Positions 34,458-43,649 of a stretch of 64,000 bases of DNA are shown here, piece by piece. This stretch comes from Actimicrobium sp047621665 (GTDB taxonomy: Bacteria; Pseudomonadota; Gammaproteobacteria; Burkholderiales; Burkholderiaceae_D), in contig JBLHMB010000003.1 in NCBI GenBank assembly GCA_047621665.1, positions 88,437 through 152,436 on the forward strand, read 5' to 3'. The notes under the pieces were generated by a model, which searched no databases, had not been told where the DNA came from, and worked only from the letters and a program-made list of their open reading frames with translations. Both the position numbers and the translations under genes were made by a program. Each line of letters starts with the position of its first letter. The stretch's first letter is position 1.

Positions 34458-34491
34458 GCGCGGGTGGGCACAAAAGCCGTGCCCATCCTAA
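34458..34491. repeat. dispersed GC-rich palindrome
   Basis: GCGCGGGTGGGCAC-aaaagcc-GTGCCCATCC forms a stem of at least seven perfect base pairs (GGGCAC/GTGCCC). It lies just after the universal stress gene and belongs to the family seen at 8425, 17775, 21740 and 23912. Confidence 0.65.
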
Positions 34492-34547
34492 CAACGACCA
34501 CTGCATCCGCACCGTGCGTGAAGCGAGCATCCTGTCAGACGTTTACG

Positions 34548-34607
34548 GCGGGTCATAGCGGGTCATAGCGAATTACAGCAAATAACAGCAAATAACAGCG
34601 AACCAAA
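34548..34607. repeat. degenerate 10-bp tandem repeat
   Basis: Six units with a strict 10-bp period each begin GCG or GCA: GCGGGTCATA twice, GCGAATTACA, GCAAATAACA twice, GCGAACCAAA. It ends just before the stop of the broken flavin-oxidase gene. Confidence 0.85.
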
Positions 34608-34612
34608 GGCAG

Positions 34613-35153
34613 TCACAACGTCACGAGTTCGGTGTGACCAAAGCCCTGCCGGTAATCGAGCATCGACACCATTACCGGTCGAATTTCCAGCAGGATAATG
34701 TTCGAATTTTCCGGCGGATACTCACCGGTCCATTTCGCTACCTGAGGGTGGCGTTGAGCCATGCGTTGCGTTGCGTGAAGTATTGCGTCGGGATCGTCCA
34801 GAATGCTGGCGTAGGCGGCCATCGACAATCCCTGAATGTCATCCCAGTCGACGTAACTGGCGTTGATCGTCAACGACACTTTGTTGCAATAGCGGATATT
34901 GCTGGCTTTCTGGCTCTGGCTACCGATACCGACATAGAGAACTGGCGTTGATCGTCAACGACACTTTGTTGCAATAGCGGATATTGCTGGCTTTCTGGCT
35001 CTGGCTACCGATACCGACATAGAGAACCAGATCATCGCTGGCATAACTAACTGTCGTGGCTTGTGGAAAGCCATCAGGCCGGATCGTGGCCAACGTCATG
35101 TCCTTACCGGTGTCAATGATGTGGCGGATGAATTTGTGTTGACGGGTATCCAT
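34613..35153 (-). pseudogene. pyridoxamine-5'-phosphate-oxidase-family gene broken by an 85-bp tandem duplication
   Basis: The 5' half encodes MDTRQHKFIRHIIDTGKDMT, LATIRPDGFPQATTVSYASD and LYVGIGSQSQKASNIRYCNK, a split-barrel flavin-binding fold typical of the PPOX family. The 3' half encodes NASYVDWDDIQGLSMAAYAS and continues to LEIRPVMVSMLDYRQGFGHT. An exact 85-bp duplication shifts the frame in between. Removing one copy leaves 456 nt, a continuous 151-residue protein. I chose ATG 35153 because GGAG lies 6 nt upstream. The gene is inactive as written unless the duplication is an assembly error. Confidence 0.85.
34856..35025. repeat. 85-bp perfect direct tandem duplication
   Basis: Copy one is 34856-34940 and copy two 34941-35025, identical throughout. 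The unit length is not a multiple of three, so it frameshifts the host gene. Confidence 0.97.
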
Positions 35154-35272
35154 CAATTGCTCCAGAGCGAGATAGGTTTCTAGTTTCGGACTGGCTTGCA
35201 ATGGCAATATTGATCCCGGTCAGCAATCCGGAAAATTTCCGGTGCTGCACGGGAATCTATTCGGGAACCAAC

Positions 35273-36349
35273 TCAGCTGCGCTGGTAAAACCGCACCATC
35301 TCCGCGGCAATCCGGTCCAGCGGCATCTCGACATCGACCGCACCCAACTTGACTGCCTCGCGCGGCATGCCATACACCACGCAACTGGCCTCATCCTGTC
35401 CGACTGTCGGTGCGCCGACGTCGTGCATGTCGCGCAAGCCGCGCGCACCGTCGTCGCCCATGCCGGTCATGATGATACCGAGCGCATTGCGGCCGGCCAC
35501 CTGCGCGACCGATTTGAACAGTACGTCGACCGATGGTTTATGGCGATTGACCGGCGGACCATCAAGAATTTCTACCTGATAGTACGCGCCACTACGGGTC
35601 AATCGCATATGCAGACCACCGGGTGCGATCAGCGCGCGACCCGGCATGACGCGGTCACCGTGGCGCGCTTCGCGTACTTCGATTGCACACAAGGTATTGA
35701 GCCGATTGGCGAACAGCGCAGTAAATTTTTCCGGCATGTGCTGAACCACGACGATACCCGCCGACACCCGCGGCAGGGCGGTCAGGATCACTTCGAGCGC
35801 CTGCGTGCCGCCTGTCGACGTACCGATCGCGATGACCTTGTCGGTCGTCTGCGCGAGGGCACCGGGAGGCAGCGGCTTGTCGTTGCGGGCCGCATTCGCG
35901 CTTGCCTGCAGCGATGTGGCCGGGTCCCGTGCAAAGCGCTTTGGTTTCGATAACGCGGCCTGCTTGACACTGCGGATCAGCTCGGCAGCCGATTCCGACA
36001 AAAAGTCCTTGAGCCCCAGCCGGGGCTTGGTCACGTAGCTGACCGCGCCCGCAGCCAGTGCCTGCATCGTCGTCTCGGCACCTTTTTCGGTCAGCGTCGA
36101 GCAGATCACCACCGGCGTGGGCCGCTCGTTCATGATTTTTTTCAGGAAGGTGATGCCATCCATGCGCGGCATCTCGACATCAAGGATGATCACATCGGGC
36201 CACTCCACCGCCATTTTTTCCTGCGCCAGGATCGGATCAGCCGCTGAAGGCAGCACGTGGATTTGCGGATCTTTCGACAACAGTGCCGTCAGGACCTGGC
36301 GTACTACGGCCGAGTCATCGACGATCATTACCTTGATTACATTTGTCAT
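35273..36349 (-). CDS. cheB: chemotaxis protein-glutamate methylesterase CheB
   Basis: This is a 358-residue enzyme that demethylates (and deamidates) chemoreceptors. The N-terminal receiver has phospho-acceptor Asp57 (ILDVEMPRMDG) and Lys in VTKP. A linker leads to the methylesterase domain with catalytic Ser (IGTSTGGTQAL), His (VVQHMPEKFT) and Asp (GMGDDGARGL). The start overlaps the cheD stop (ATGA). It is the last gene of the chemotaxis operon. Confidence 0.97.
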   Translation of the reverse strand: MTNVIKVMIVDDSAVVRQVLTALLSKDPQIHVLPSAADPILAQEKMAVEWPDVIILDVEMPRMDGITFLKKIMNERPTPVVICSTLTEKGAETTMQALAAGAVSYVTKPRLGLKDFLSESAAELIRSVKQAALSKPKRFARDPATSLQASANAARNDKPLPPGALAQTTDKVIAIGTSTGGTQALEVILTALPRVSAGIVVVQHMPEKFTALFANRLNTLCAIEVREARHGDRVMPGRALIAPGGLHMRLTRSGAYYQVEILDGPPVNRHKPSVDVLFKSVAQVAGRNALGIIMTGMGDDGARGLRDMHDVGAPTVGQDEASCVVYGMPREAVKLGAVDVEMPLDRIAAEMVRFYQRS

Positions 36350-36864
36350 AGGACCATATCTTGTTGATCAGAATCTATCCAGTCGAACTTCAACCAGACG
36401 TCGCCGGTGGCGACATCGAAATACAGGCGCCGGTAGCCATCGCTACCGACATGTTCAGCCGTAATGACCAGCCCGGCTTGCTGCACCATCTTCCGTGCCG
36501 TCCTGATATTACGCTCACCGATGTCGTTGACCAGAAAACCGGCCCCGAACATACGACCGCCTCCAAAAATCTTGGCAACGCATTCGCTCAGGCGTACACC
36601 ATTACGCGCTAGCTCGGCCTGCATCAGCACGAAGGCGGTTTCGCCATAGCGCCCGCCGGCATGCCGCTCCTTGGCACCGACGGCATCGGCTGGCAGAACG
36701 AAATGACAGATGCAACCGAGCTTGCGCACCGGATGCCAGAGCGTGATCGCGACACAGGAACCCAGCAGCGTGCCAAAAACTTCATGCCGAAAGCCGACAC
36801 CCAGATCACCCGGATTAAGAAAAATCTCGCGCTCCGCGAGACTGGAAAAAGGGACTTGATTCAT
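36346..36864 (-). CDS. cheD: chemoreceptor glutamine deamidase CheD
   Basis: This is a 172-residue deamidase acting on receptor glutamines. The catalytic Cys lies in GTLLGSCVAITLW and His in CICHFVLP; GGRYGETAFVLM and KIFGGGRMFG are family motifs. I chose ATG 36864 because it overlaps the cheR stop (ATGA); an ATG 18 bp upstream is less likely. It overlaps cheB in the same way at its other end. Confidence 0.95.
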   Translation of the reverse strand: MNQVPFSSLAEREIFLNPGDLGVGFRHEVFGTLLGSCVAITLWHPVRKLGCICHFVLPADAVGAKERHAGGRYGETAFVLMQAELARNGVRLSECVAKIFGGGRMFGAGFLVNDIGERNIRTARKMVQQAGLVITAEHVGSDGYRRLYFDVATGDVWLKFDWIDSDQQDMVL

Positions 36865-37682
36865 TGACGCCGCTCCATGCAATACGCTCCGGGACCAAAC
36901 GAAATCAAACCATCAATAAGTCCATTAAGGCTCTCGGCCATCCCGACAAACAGCATGCCACCGGGCACCAGCGCAGACAGCAATTGACCAACCACCTTGC
37001 GCTTGACCGGCGGGTCAAAATAAATCAGGACATTGCGCAGGAAGATCACGTCGAACGGTACCAGATCAGGCAACGGTTCGATCAGGTTAATCCGGGCAAA
37101 TTCCGTCTTATCGCGCAAGGTCCGGTCAATTAGCAAGGAGCCTTCATACGGTCCGGAACCCCGCAGGCAATACCGGCGCAGGTAATCCGGCGGGATTTCG
37201 TGGGTCCGGTCAAAACTGTAATTGGCGCGCCGTGCGGTTTCCAGCACGCGCGTGCTGATGTCGGAACCGCGTATTTCCCAGTTCGGGGCCCGACCGACGC
37301 GGCCCAGTTCGGCCAGCGTCATCGCAATCGTGTAGACCTCTTCTCCGGTCGAGCAGGCCGCGCTCCAGACCCGGAAAGTGCGGTTGCGCGGTGCCGCTTC
37401 GGCCACCGTCGAGAGCATCGAAAAATGCTTGGCTTCGCGAAAAAAATAGGTCTCGTTGGTGGTCAGCAAATCGATCGCGGTCTGCAATTCGACCGGATGC
37501 TTGCCTGACAATAACACCTCGAAATACGCACCGTACGAAGCCAGCCCGAGTACCTGAATGCGCTTGAACAGACGCCCGCAAATCAGTGCTTTCTTGGCTG
37601 CGGTGAGCGCAATACCCGTTTCGCGAAACAGCAGGTCGCGGATGGTGGCGAACTCGCGTTCGCTCAAGGCGTTCAATTCCAT
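36861..37682 (-). CDS. cheR: chemotaxis protein methyltransferase CheR
   Basis: This is a 273-residue SAM-dependent enzyme that methylates receptor glutamates. The N-terminal helical domain is followed by the methyltransferase fold: FRVWSAACSTGEEVYTIAM (SAM site), then FDVIFLRNVLIYFD and LLSALVPGGMLFVGMAESL. Gene order cheW-cheR-cheD-cheB is typical. Confidence 0.96.
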   Translation of the reverse strand: MELNALSEREFATIRDLLFRETGIALTAAKKALICGRLFKRIQVLGLASYGAYFEVLLSGKHPVELQTAIDLLTTNETYFFREAKHFSMLSTVAEAAPRNRTFRVWSAACSTGEEVYTIAMTLAELGRVGRAPNWEIRGSDISTRVLETARRANYSFDRTHEIPPDYLRRYCLRGSGPYEGSLLIDRTLRDKTEFARINLIEPLPDLVPFDVIFLRNVLIYFDPPVKRKVVGQLLSALVPGGMLFVGMAESLNGLIDGLISFGPGAYCMERRQ

Positions 37683-37739
37683 AAAAAACCATTCAGAGAA
37701 AAACTCCTCCCGATGGACTGGCAGGCGGGATGTCCGCGT

Positions 37740-38258
37740 CTACGCCGCGACCGCATCGATACTGGCCAACTCCGTCAGTGAAAAAGTACGACCGACATCC
37801 AGAATGATCACAAAATGCCCATCGATCTTACCCATGCCCTCGATGAATTCGGAGCGCACTTCGGTACCGAAGTCGGGTACTGCTTCGATCTCGCCAAGCG
37901 GGATGTCGACCACTGCCGAGACCGCATCGACCAGCATGCCGATATCGTGCGACTCGCCGTCATGGGTAATTTCCAGCACCACGATGCAGCTGCGTTTGCC
38001 GACCTGCGCCGCAGCACCGCCAAAGCGTAAAGCCAGATCGATCACCGGCACCACCGCGCCACGCAGGTTGATGACGCCGCGGATAAAGGCAGGCATCAAC
38101 GGCACCGTGGTCAATTGACCGTACTGGATGATTTCCTTGATCACCAGAATGCCGACCGCAAACAAGTCCTGACCAAGCGAAAAAGTCAGGTACTGTTTTG
38201 CCTGGGCCTTGGCGTCGTCGGCAACCGGAGGCGCGCCTTGCGTCAGGGAGGTTTGCAT
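37740..38258 (-). CDS. cheW: chemotaxis coupling protein CheW
   Basis: This is a 172-residue adaptor joining CheA to receptors. It contains KQYLTFSLGQDLFAVGILVIKEII, then PAFIRGVINLRGAVVPVIDL, the canonical CheW core. It lies between the receptor gene (11 bp away) and cheR. Confidence 0.95.
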   Translation of the reverse strand: MQTSLTQGAPPVADDAKAQAKQYLTFSLGQDLFAVGILVIKEIIQYGQLTTVPLMPAFIRGVINLRGAVVPVIDLALRFGGAAAQVGKRSCIVVLEITHDGESHDIGMLVDAVSAVVDIPLGEIEAVPDFGTEVRSEFIEGMGKIDGHFVIILDVGRTFSLTELASIDAVAA

Positions 38259-38269
38259 GCGCGTCCCGG

Positions 38270-40711
38270 TCAGAAACGTTTGAAATGCGATTCATCGACC
38301 AGCACCGCCGACTTGCGTCCGGCGCTGGCACCGCTCAGTTTGCGGATCGGCTCTTTCGATGGACGCTCCTTGGCGCTGCTGGCGATCTGGAAAAATTCCA
38401 TCAATTGCTGCAATTGTTCGGCTTGGCCGGACATCTCTTCTGCTGTTGCCGCCAGCTCTTCGGAGGCCGAAGTATTCTGTTGCGTGGCCTGATTGAGCTG
38501 GCTCATGGCGTTACTGATCTGCGACAAGCCCGTGGTCTGTTCTTCGGAAGCGGCGGTGATTTCCTGAACCAGATCGGAGGTTTTACGAATCGATGGAATC
38601 ATCGCGTCGAGCAATTTGCCGGCACGCTCGGACATCGTCACGCTGGTGATAGCCAGTTCACCGATTTCCTTCGAGGCGACCTGACTGCGCTCGGCTAACT
38701 TGCGCACTTCGGCGGCGACAACGGCGAAACCCTTGCCGTGCTCGCCGGCACGCGCCGCTTCAATGGCGGCATTGAGTGCCAGCAGATTAGTCTGGTAAGC
38801 GATGTCGTCGATGATGCCGATTTTTGCAGCGATCTGTTTCATTGCTTCGGCGGTGCGCGTCACGGCATCACCGCCTTCGACCGCTTCCTTGGCCGAGGTC
38901 GAGGCAATACCGTCGGTGACCTTGGCGTTCTCGGTATTTTGTGCCACTGAAGCCGACATCTGTTCGACCGAACTGCTGGTGCGCTCGACGCCGGAGGCTT
39001 GTTCGGAGGCCGATTGCGACAGACTTTGCGCGGTCGAACTGACCTGCTCGGACGCTGAAGTCAAGGCATCGGCGGCATTGCGCACATCGCCGATAATGCT
39101 GGCCAGCTGCTCGCTGGTGGTGTTCGAGTATTCCTTGAGCTCACCGAAGGTGCCCGCATAATCGCGGGTAATGCGCTGCGACAGATCACCGGTCGACAAC
39201 GCCTTGAGCATGCGCACCACTTCATTGAGTCCGACTTCGCTGGTATCCATCAGCTTGTTCATGCCGCCAGCGAGCAGCGCAAAGAAACCCTCCTTGCCGC
39301 TGGCATCGATACGATGCTTGAAATTGCCCTCGGCAGCGCCCTGCACCACGTTCGCGATCTCGCCTTCGACCACCACTTCGGCGGTGCGGTCCTTCCATTC
39401 CACGACGGTGCCCAGACGTTCATTGGCCGCATTGACAATCGGACTAGCCACCAGCGCCATCGTGCGCCCGCCGATCTTGATCTCGGTATGGTAAGTGTTG
39501 CGCAAGGCACTGAGCATATTGCGCTGGTACGAAGGATTCTTGTGGAAGCGGTCGAAACTGCCGCCGACGATTTCGCGTACCCGGAAATGCGGCAAGTCCT
39601 TGCGGATATCGTTTTCGGCGTTGCTCATCATGCTGGTCACCGATTCGTTCATGTAAATGATGTTGCCCTCGGTATTGGCGATCATCACCGAGGTCGAGCA
39701 TTTGTCGAGCGCTTGCTTGATGCGGGCATTACCCAGCGATTCCGCCGCTGCAGCGATTTCTGCCGCCCGGTCTTTCCATTCAACCACCGTTCCCAGACGC
39801 TCGTTTTTTGTACCGATGATCGGTGTTGCCGTCAACCCGAAGACCCGACCGCCAACGTTGATATCGACCCGGTGCGTGCCATGCAAGTTGGCCAGCAGAT
39901 TGCGCTGGTGCGAGACATTCTTGTGAAAGCGGTCAAAGCTACCGCCGATGATGTCGCTGGCGCGGAACTGCGGCAAGTCCTTGCGGATTTCGGTTTCGGC
40001 TTCGCTCAGCAGGGCCGTCACTGACCCGTTCATGTAGACGATATCGCCATCGGCATCGGCGATCATCGTCGAGGTCGAGGTTGCATCGAGCGCCATCCGG
40101 ATACGCGAATTGATCACCGAATCACGCGCGCTCTGGCGCATCTGGTCACGCGCCATATCGATGGCCGCAGTGATGGCCGCTTTCTTGCCCGGCAAGCGGT
40201 CCATGTCGCGCGAAAAATCGCCTTTCGCATAGGCCGTGATGATGGCGACGATCTGCATTTTCACATCGATATGGGAGCGCACCAGCTGGTTGATGAGGTC
40301 GGCAATGGCTTTGTAGTTGCCGGACAGTGTCGTGCTGTCGATCTGTTCATCAATCCATCCTTCGGCATGCTTGGTGGCCATGACTTGCTGGCCGGACTGC
40401 AAGCGCCTGAGTGACTGGCCGACCTCATTGAGCGCTTTGCCGAGCACACCGACCGCATCATCACTGACGCTGGCGGTGACGGAAAAATCGCCTTGTGCCA
40501 GCGCTTGAGCCACCACGACCGATTGTTTGAGTTCATCGCGCCGGGCGTTTTGGAGCCAGACAAACAAGACGGCCGCCGCCAGCAACAGCGCGATGTGCGG
40601 CATGCCGAAGGCGACTGTGCCTGACGCCATCCAGCCCGGAGCTAACCCGAGCACCACCAGCACCACCAGTGCCACGCCTGTTTTTTCTGCCATACCGAAT
40701 CGCTTGAACAT
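38270..40711 (-). CDS. methyl-accepting chemotaxis protein with duplicated PAS modules
   Basis: This receptor of 813 residues has two membrane helices close to the N-terminus (about 12-50) and almost no periplasmic loop, then HAMP-like segments (QALAQGDFSV, AYAKGDFSRDMDRLPGKK). Two near-identical PAS-type modules follow (about 205-330 and 331-455). Each has MIAxxxGxIxYMN, then RKDLPxFR, GGSFDRFHKN and RLGTVVEWKDR. The C-terminal signalling domain has the hairpin IIDDIAYQTNLLALNAAIEA. Such architecture points to cytoplasmic sensing, for example of redox state or energy, though no heme or flavin ligand is proven. Confidence 0.93.
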   Translation of the reverse strand: MFKRFGMAEKTGVALVVLVVLGLAPGWMASGTVAFGMPHIALLLAAAVLFVWLQNARRDELKQSVVVAQALAQGDFSVTASVSDDAVGVLGKALNEVGQSLRRLQSGQQVMATKHAEGWIDEQIDSTTLSGNYKAIADLINQLVRSHIDVKMQIVAIITAYAKGDFSRDMDRLPGKKAAITAAIDMARDQMRQSARDSVINSRIRMALDATSTSTMIADADGDIVYMNGSVTALLSEAETEIRKDLPQFRASDIIGGSFDRFHKNVSHQRNLLANLHGTHRVDINVGGRVFGLTATPIIGTKNERLGTVVEWKDRAAEIAAAAESLGNARIKQALDKCSTSVMIANTEGNIIYMNESVTSMMSNAENDIRKDLPHFRVREIVGGSFDRFHKNPSYQRNMLSALRNTYHTEIKIGGRTMALVASPIVNAANERLGTVVEWKDRTAEVVVEGEIANVVQGAAEGNFKHRIDASGKEGFFALLAGGMNKLMDTSEVGLNEVVRMLKALSTGDLSQRITRDYAGTFGELKEYSNTTSEQLASIIGDVRNAADALTSASEQVSSTAQSLSQSASEQASGVERTSSSVEQMSASVAQNTENAKVTDGIASTSAKEAVEGGDAVTRTAEAMKQIAAKIGIIDDIAYQTNLLALNAAIEAARAGEHGKGFAVVAAEVRKLAERSQVASKEIGELAITSVTMSERAGKLLDAMIPSIRKTSDLVQEITAASEEQTTGLSQISNAMSQLNQATQQNTSASEELAATAEEMSGQAEQLQQLMEFFQIASSAKERPSKEPIRKLSGASAGRKSAVLVDESHFKRF

Positions 40712-40768
40712 CCTGTTCCCCTGTTGGATTGTGGTTCCTGACCTGCACCTGACCGCCTTACTTCTGCG

Positions 40769-42931
40769 CTACTTCACGACGACATCTTCATGCGTTTTTG
40801 TCGATGCCAGCTTCACCATCGCACCCACATCAAGGATTAACGCCACTTCACCGGAACCCAGCACGGTCGAGCCGCTAATCCCCCGCAAGTTCTGGAACAG
40901 CTTGCCGAGCGGCTTGATGACGGTCTGGTACTCCCCCAGCAAATGGTCGACCAGCAACCCGGAACGACCGCTCTCGCTCTGCACAACAACGATGCTACGT
41001 TTGACCGAGCGCGTTCCGGCAATCGAAAATACCGCGCGCAAATCGAGGAACGGAAGTACGCCACCGCGCAGTTCAATGCGACCGGCCGCACCTTGGTTGA
41101 GCTGCAGACGCGACTCGTCGGCATCGATGCACTCGACCACCGCATTGAGCGGAATGACGAACGAACTGTCACCGATACGCACCAGAAATCCATCGATGAT
41201 GGCTAGCGTCAATGGCAAGCGAATTTCGATCAGCGTGCCCTCGCCGATGACGCTGTGCAGACTGATGGCCCCGCGCAACGCTTCGATATTCTTGCGCACC
41301 ACGTCCATGCCGACGCCACGTCCGGAGAGGTTGGTGACGGTCTCGGCGGTCGATAATCCGGGTGCAAAAATCAGGTTTAGCTTGTCGGCTTCGGTCAGGA
41401 CCTGACCGGGGACAACCAGACCGGACTGCAATGCCTTGGCCAGCAGCTTTTCGCCATCGAGGCCACGACCGTCATCACTGACGCGGATCAGGATATTGCC
41501 CGACTCGTGTTGCGCCGAAAGCCGGATCGTGCCGGCGGCCGGTTTGCCGGCAGCCAGTCGCCCCTGCGGCATTTCGATGCCATGGTCCAGCGCATTGCGC
41601 ACCAGATGCATCAGCGGGTCACCGATTTTTTCGACCACCGACTTGTCGAGTTCGGTCTCGGCACCGTCGATTTCGAGTTGCACCTGTTTGCCCAGTTCAC
41701 CGGAGACGTCGCGCACGACCCGCCGGTAGCGGGCAAAGGTTTCGCCGATCTGCACCATCCGCAGCGACAGCGCGCCGTTGCGAATTTCTTCGACCAGACC
41801 ACTCATTTGCTGGGTCGTGCCGATCAGGTCGGTATCGTTGAGGTTTAGTGCCTGCAAGCTGGCGCTGGAGCCGCAAATCACCAGTTCACCCACCAGATTG
41901 ATCAGTTCATCGAGCTTGTCGGCCGGCACTCTGACGAAGCGGGCATCGTCGCAGCGCGCATCACGCGACTTCGACTGCCGCGACAGCGCGGCATCGACGA
42001 CCTCGGGCGCGACCTGCCGCTGCGCAATCAGGATTTCGCCAAGTGGCTCGGAGATACCGGTCTTCTGCCGCAGCAGTGCCTCGTCGAGCGCCTGACGCGT
42101 GACGGCGCCGCACTCGACCAGAATATCGCCCAATCGACGCTCCTCCGGCAAAGCCTGGATCAACGCAACAAAATCGGGCATGCGGCACCCCGGTGCGATG
42201 ATCCGGACCATGCAATCGTCGTGCACGAATTCAAAAGCGCCATCGATATCGGCCCGTGTTGCGCGCGAACGCAGCGATAGCTCGAAGCCGAGATGGCAAG
42301 ACTCCGGATCGAATAGCGCCCACGCGGGCAGGCTCTCGTCGATCGTTGCCAGCCCGACAATGTCACCCAAGGTTTTCAGATACTGGATCACGGCCAGCGG
42401 ATCAAAGCCGTTGCGAAACGCGTCCTTGCCAAATCGCAGCGAGATATGCCAGATTTTTTCGGTCAGGCCGGCGTCGGTCACCGGCGCGGTCGATCCGGCA
42501 AACCCGCTTGCGCCTGGCGCAGACACCAGATAGGCGGCGAGCTGGCCCGCCAGCCCGGCCGCATCCCGATCCAGTTGCGCCAGCACGTCGGGTTTATGGA
42601 TAGGGTGTTCGGCTTCGGCCAGCAGTGTCGCCATCATGTCGCAACTTTTAAACAGCAACTCGCTCAACTTGCCATCGATTTTCAATTCATTTTTGCGGAC
42701 GCGATCGAGCACGCTTTCGACCTGATGGGTGAAGTGCACCACGCGGTCCAGCCCGAATATGCCGGCCGATCCCTTGATCGTGTGGGCCGCACGAAACAGG
42801 GCATTGATGGTTTCCGGATTAGCCGTATGCTGCTCGAGCGCCAGCAGCGCCTCCTCGATTTGCTGCACCATCTCGCGCGCCTCATCAAAAAACAGCGTCA
42901 GGGCTTCGTCATACATGCCCGCCGTACTCAT
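40769..42931 (-). CDS. cheA: chemotaxis histidine kinase CheA
   Basis: This is a 720-residue kinase. The HPt domain has the phosphorylated His50 (ALFRAAHTIKGSAGIFG). After a linker containing DILVECGAVTRQALDEALLR and a second similar segment, dimerisation, ATP-binding (HLVRNALDHGIE, DDGRGLD, GRGVGMDVVRKN) and CheW-like domains follow. The paired linker segments are unlike those of E. coli CheA and may be a small duplicated module. The start overlaps the STAS gene stop (ATGA). Confidence 0.95.
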   Translation of the reverse strand: MSTAGMYDEALTLFFDEAREMVQQIEEALLALEQHTANPETINALFRAAHTIKGSAGIFGLDRVVHFTHQVESVLDRVRKNELKIDGKLSELLFKSCDMMATLLAEAEHPIHKPDVLAQLDRDAAGLAGQLAAYLVSAPGASGFAGSTAPVTDAGLTEKIWHISLRFGKDAFRNGFDPLAVIQYLKTLGDIVGLATIDESLPAWALFDPESCHLGFELSLRSRATRADIDGAFEFVHDDCMVRIIAPGCRMPDFVALIQALPEERRLGDILVECGAVTRQALDEALLRQKTGISEPLGEILIAQRQVAPEVVDAALSRQSKSRDARCDDARFVRVPADKLDELINLVGELVICGSSASLQALNLNDTDLIGTTQQMSGLVEEIRNGALSLRMVQIGETFARYRRVVRDVSGELGKQVQLEIDGAETELDKSVVEKIGDPLMHLVRNALDHGIEMPQGRLAAGKPAAGTIRLSAQHESGNILIRVSDDGRGLDGEKLLAKALQSGLVVPGQVLTEADKLNLIFAPGLSTAETVTNLSGRGVGMDVVRKNIEALRGAISLHSVIGEGTLIEIRLPLTLAIIDGFLVRIGDSSFVIPLNAVVECIDADESRLQLNQGAAGRIELRGGVLPFLDLRAVFSIAGTRSVKRSIVVVQSESGRSGLLVDHLLGEYQTVIKPLGKLFQNLRGISGSTVLGSGEVALILDVGAMVKLASTKTHEDVVVK

Positions 42932-43230
42932 GTTGCGAGCACCGGTACATACTCCGCAAACCGGCTACCAAGACCGAATTCAACGAGCAAGCCGGACAGA
43001 AATGGCGCGACATAGCACAACACCAGATCGGTACCGAGTGCGGATACCGCATGCGAAAACGCGAGTAATAGTTGCAAACCGGCACCATCACACTCGGTCA
43101 CACCAGACAGATCCAGCATCAGCTGATCGCCACCGTCATGCTCGGTCAGTGCGCGCTGTAATAGCGCGCGGGTTTCTGCCACCTGATAAATCGTCAGTTC
43201 ACCGGCAATCGTGATCATCACGGGATTCAT
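42928..43230 (-). CDS. STAS-domain protein in the chemotaxis operon
   Basis: This is a 100-residue STAS (anti-sigma-factor-antagonist-like) protein with LMLDLSGVTECDGAGLQLLLAF. The usual phosphorylated Ser is replaced around ECDGAG by Asp/Gly, so regulation by phosphorylation is doubtful. I chose ATG 43230 because AAGGAG lies 5 nt upstream; the GTG at 43236 is too close to that site. Such genes often lie between cheY and cheA in Burkholderiales; the role is unclear. Confidence 0.85.
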   Translation of the reverse strand: MNPVMITIAGELTIYQVAETRALLQRALTEHDGGDQLMLDLSGVTECDGAGLQLLLAFSHAVSALGTDLVLCYVAPFLSGLLVEFGLGSRFAEYVPVLAT

Positions 43231-43245
43231 CGCCACTCCTTAGGC

Positions 43246-43623
43246 TCAGGGAAGAATCAGTTTGGCTACCGCGTTGAGCATTTGCGGCGGATTGAACGGC
43301 TTCAGGATCCAGGCTTTGGCACCCGCTGCCCGTCCCTGTTCCTTCATGTTGTCCTGGCCCTCGGTCGTGAGCATGATCACCGGGGTAAATTTATAGGAGG
43401 CATTGGCTTTGACCTGACGGACAAACTCCAGCCCTCCCATGCGCGGCATGTTGACGTCGCTGATGATCAGGTGCACCTTGCGGCCTGCCATCCCGGCCAG
43501 TTTGTCGAGTGCATCGAGTCCGTCTCCTGCCTCGACCACCTCGTACCCTGCACCGGTCAGTGCAATTGCCACGACTTTGCGCAAGCTCACCGAATCATCA
43601 ACAATCAATATGGTCTTTGCCAT
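43246..43623 (-). CDS. cheY: chemotaxis response regulator CheY
   Basis: This is a 125-residue receiver with DD at residues 9-10, phospho-acceptor Asp56 (IISDVNMPRMGG), Thr in MLTTEGQ and Lys in ILKPFNPP. Location in the chemotaxis operon identifies it as CheY rather than a general regulator. Confidence 0.93.
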   Translation of the reverse strand: MAKTILIVDDSVSLRKVVAIALTGAGYEVVEAGDGLDALDKLAGMAGRKVHLIISDVNMPRMGGLEFVRQVKANASYKFTPVIMLTTEGQDNMKEQGRAAGAKAWILKPFNPPQMLNAVAKLILP

Positions 43624-43649
43624 TGGTTACCGCCCCGGGTCGTCGCTGT

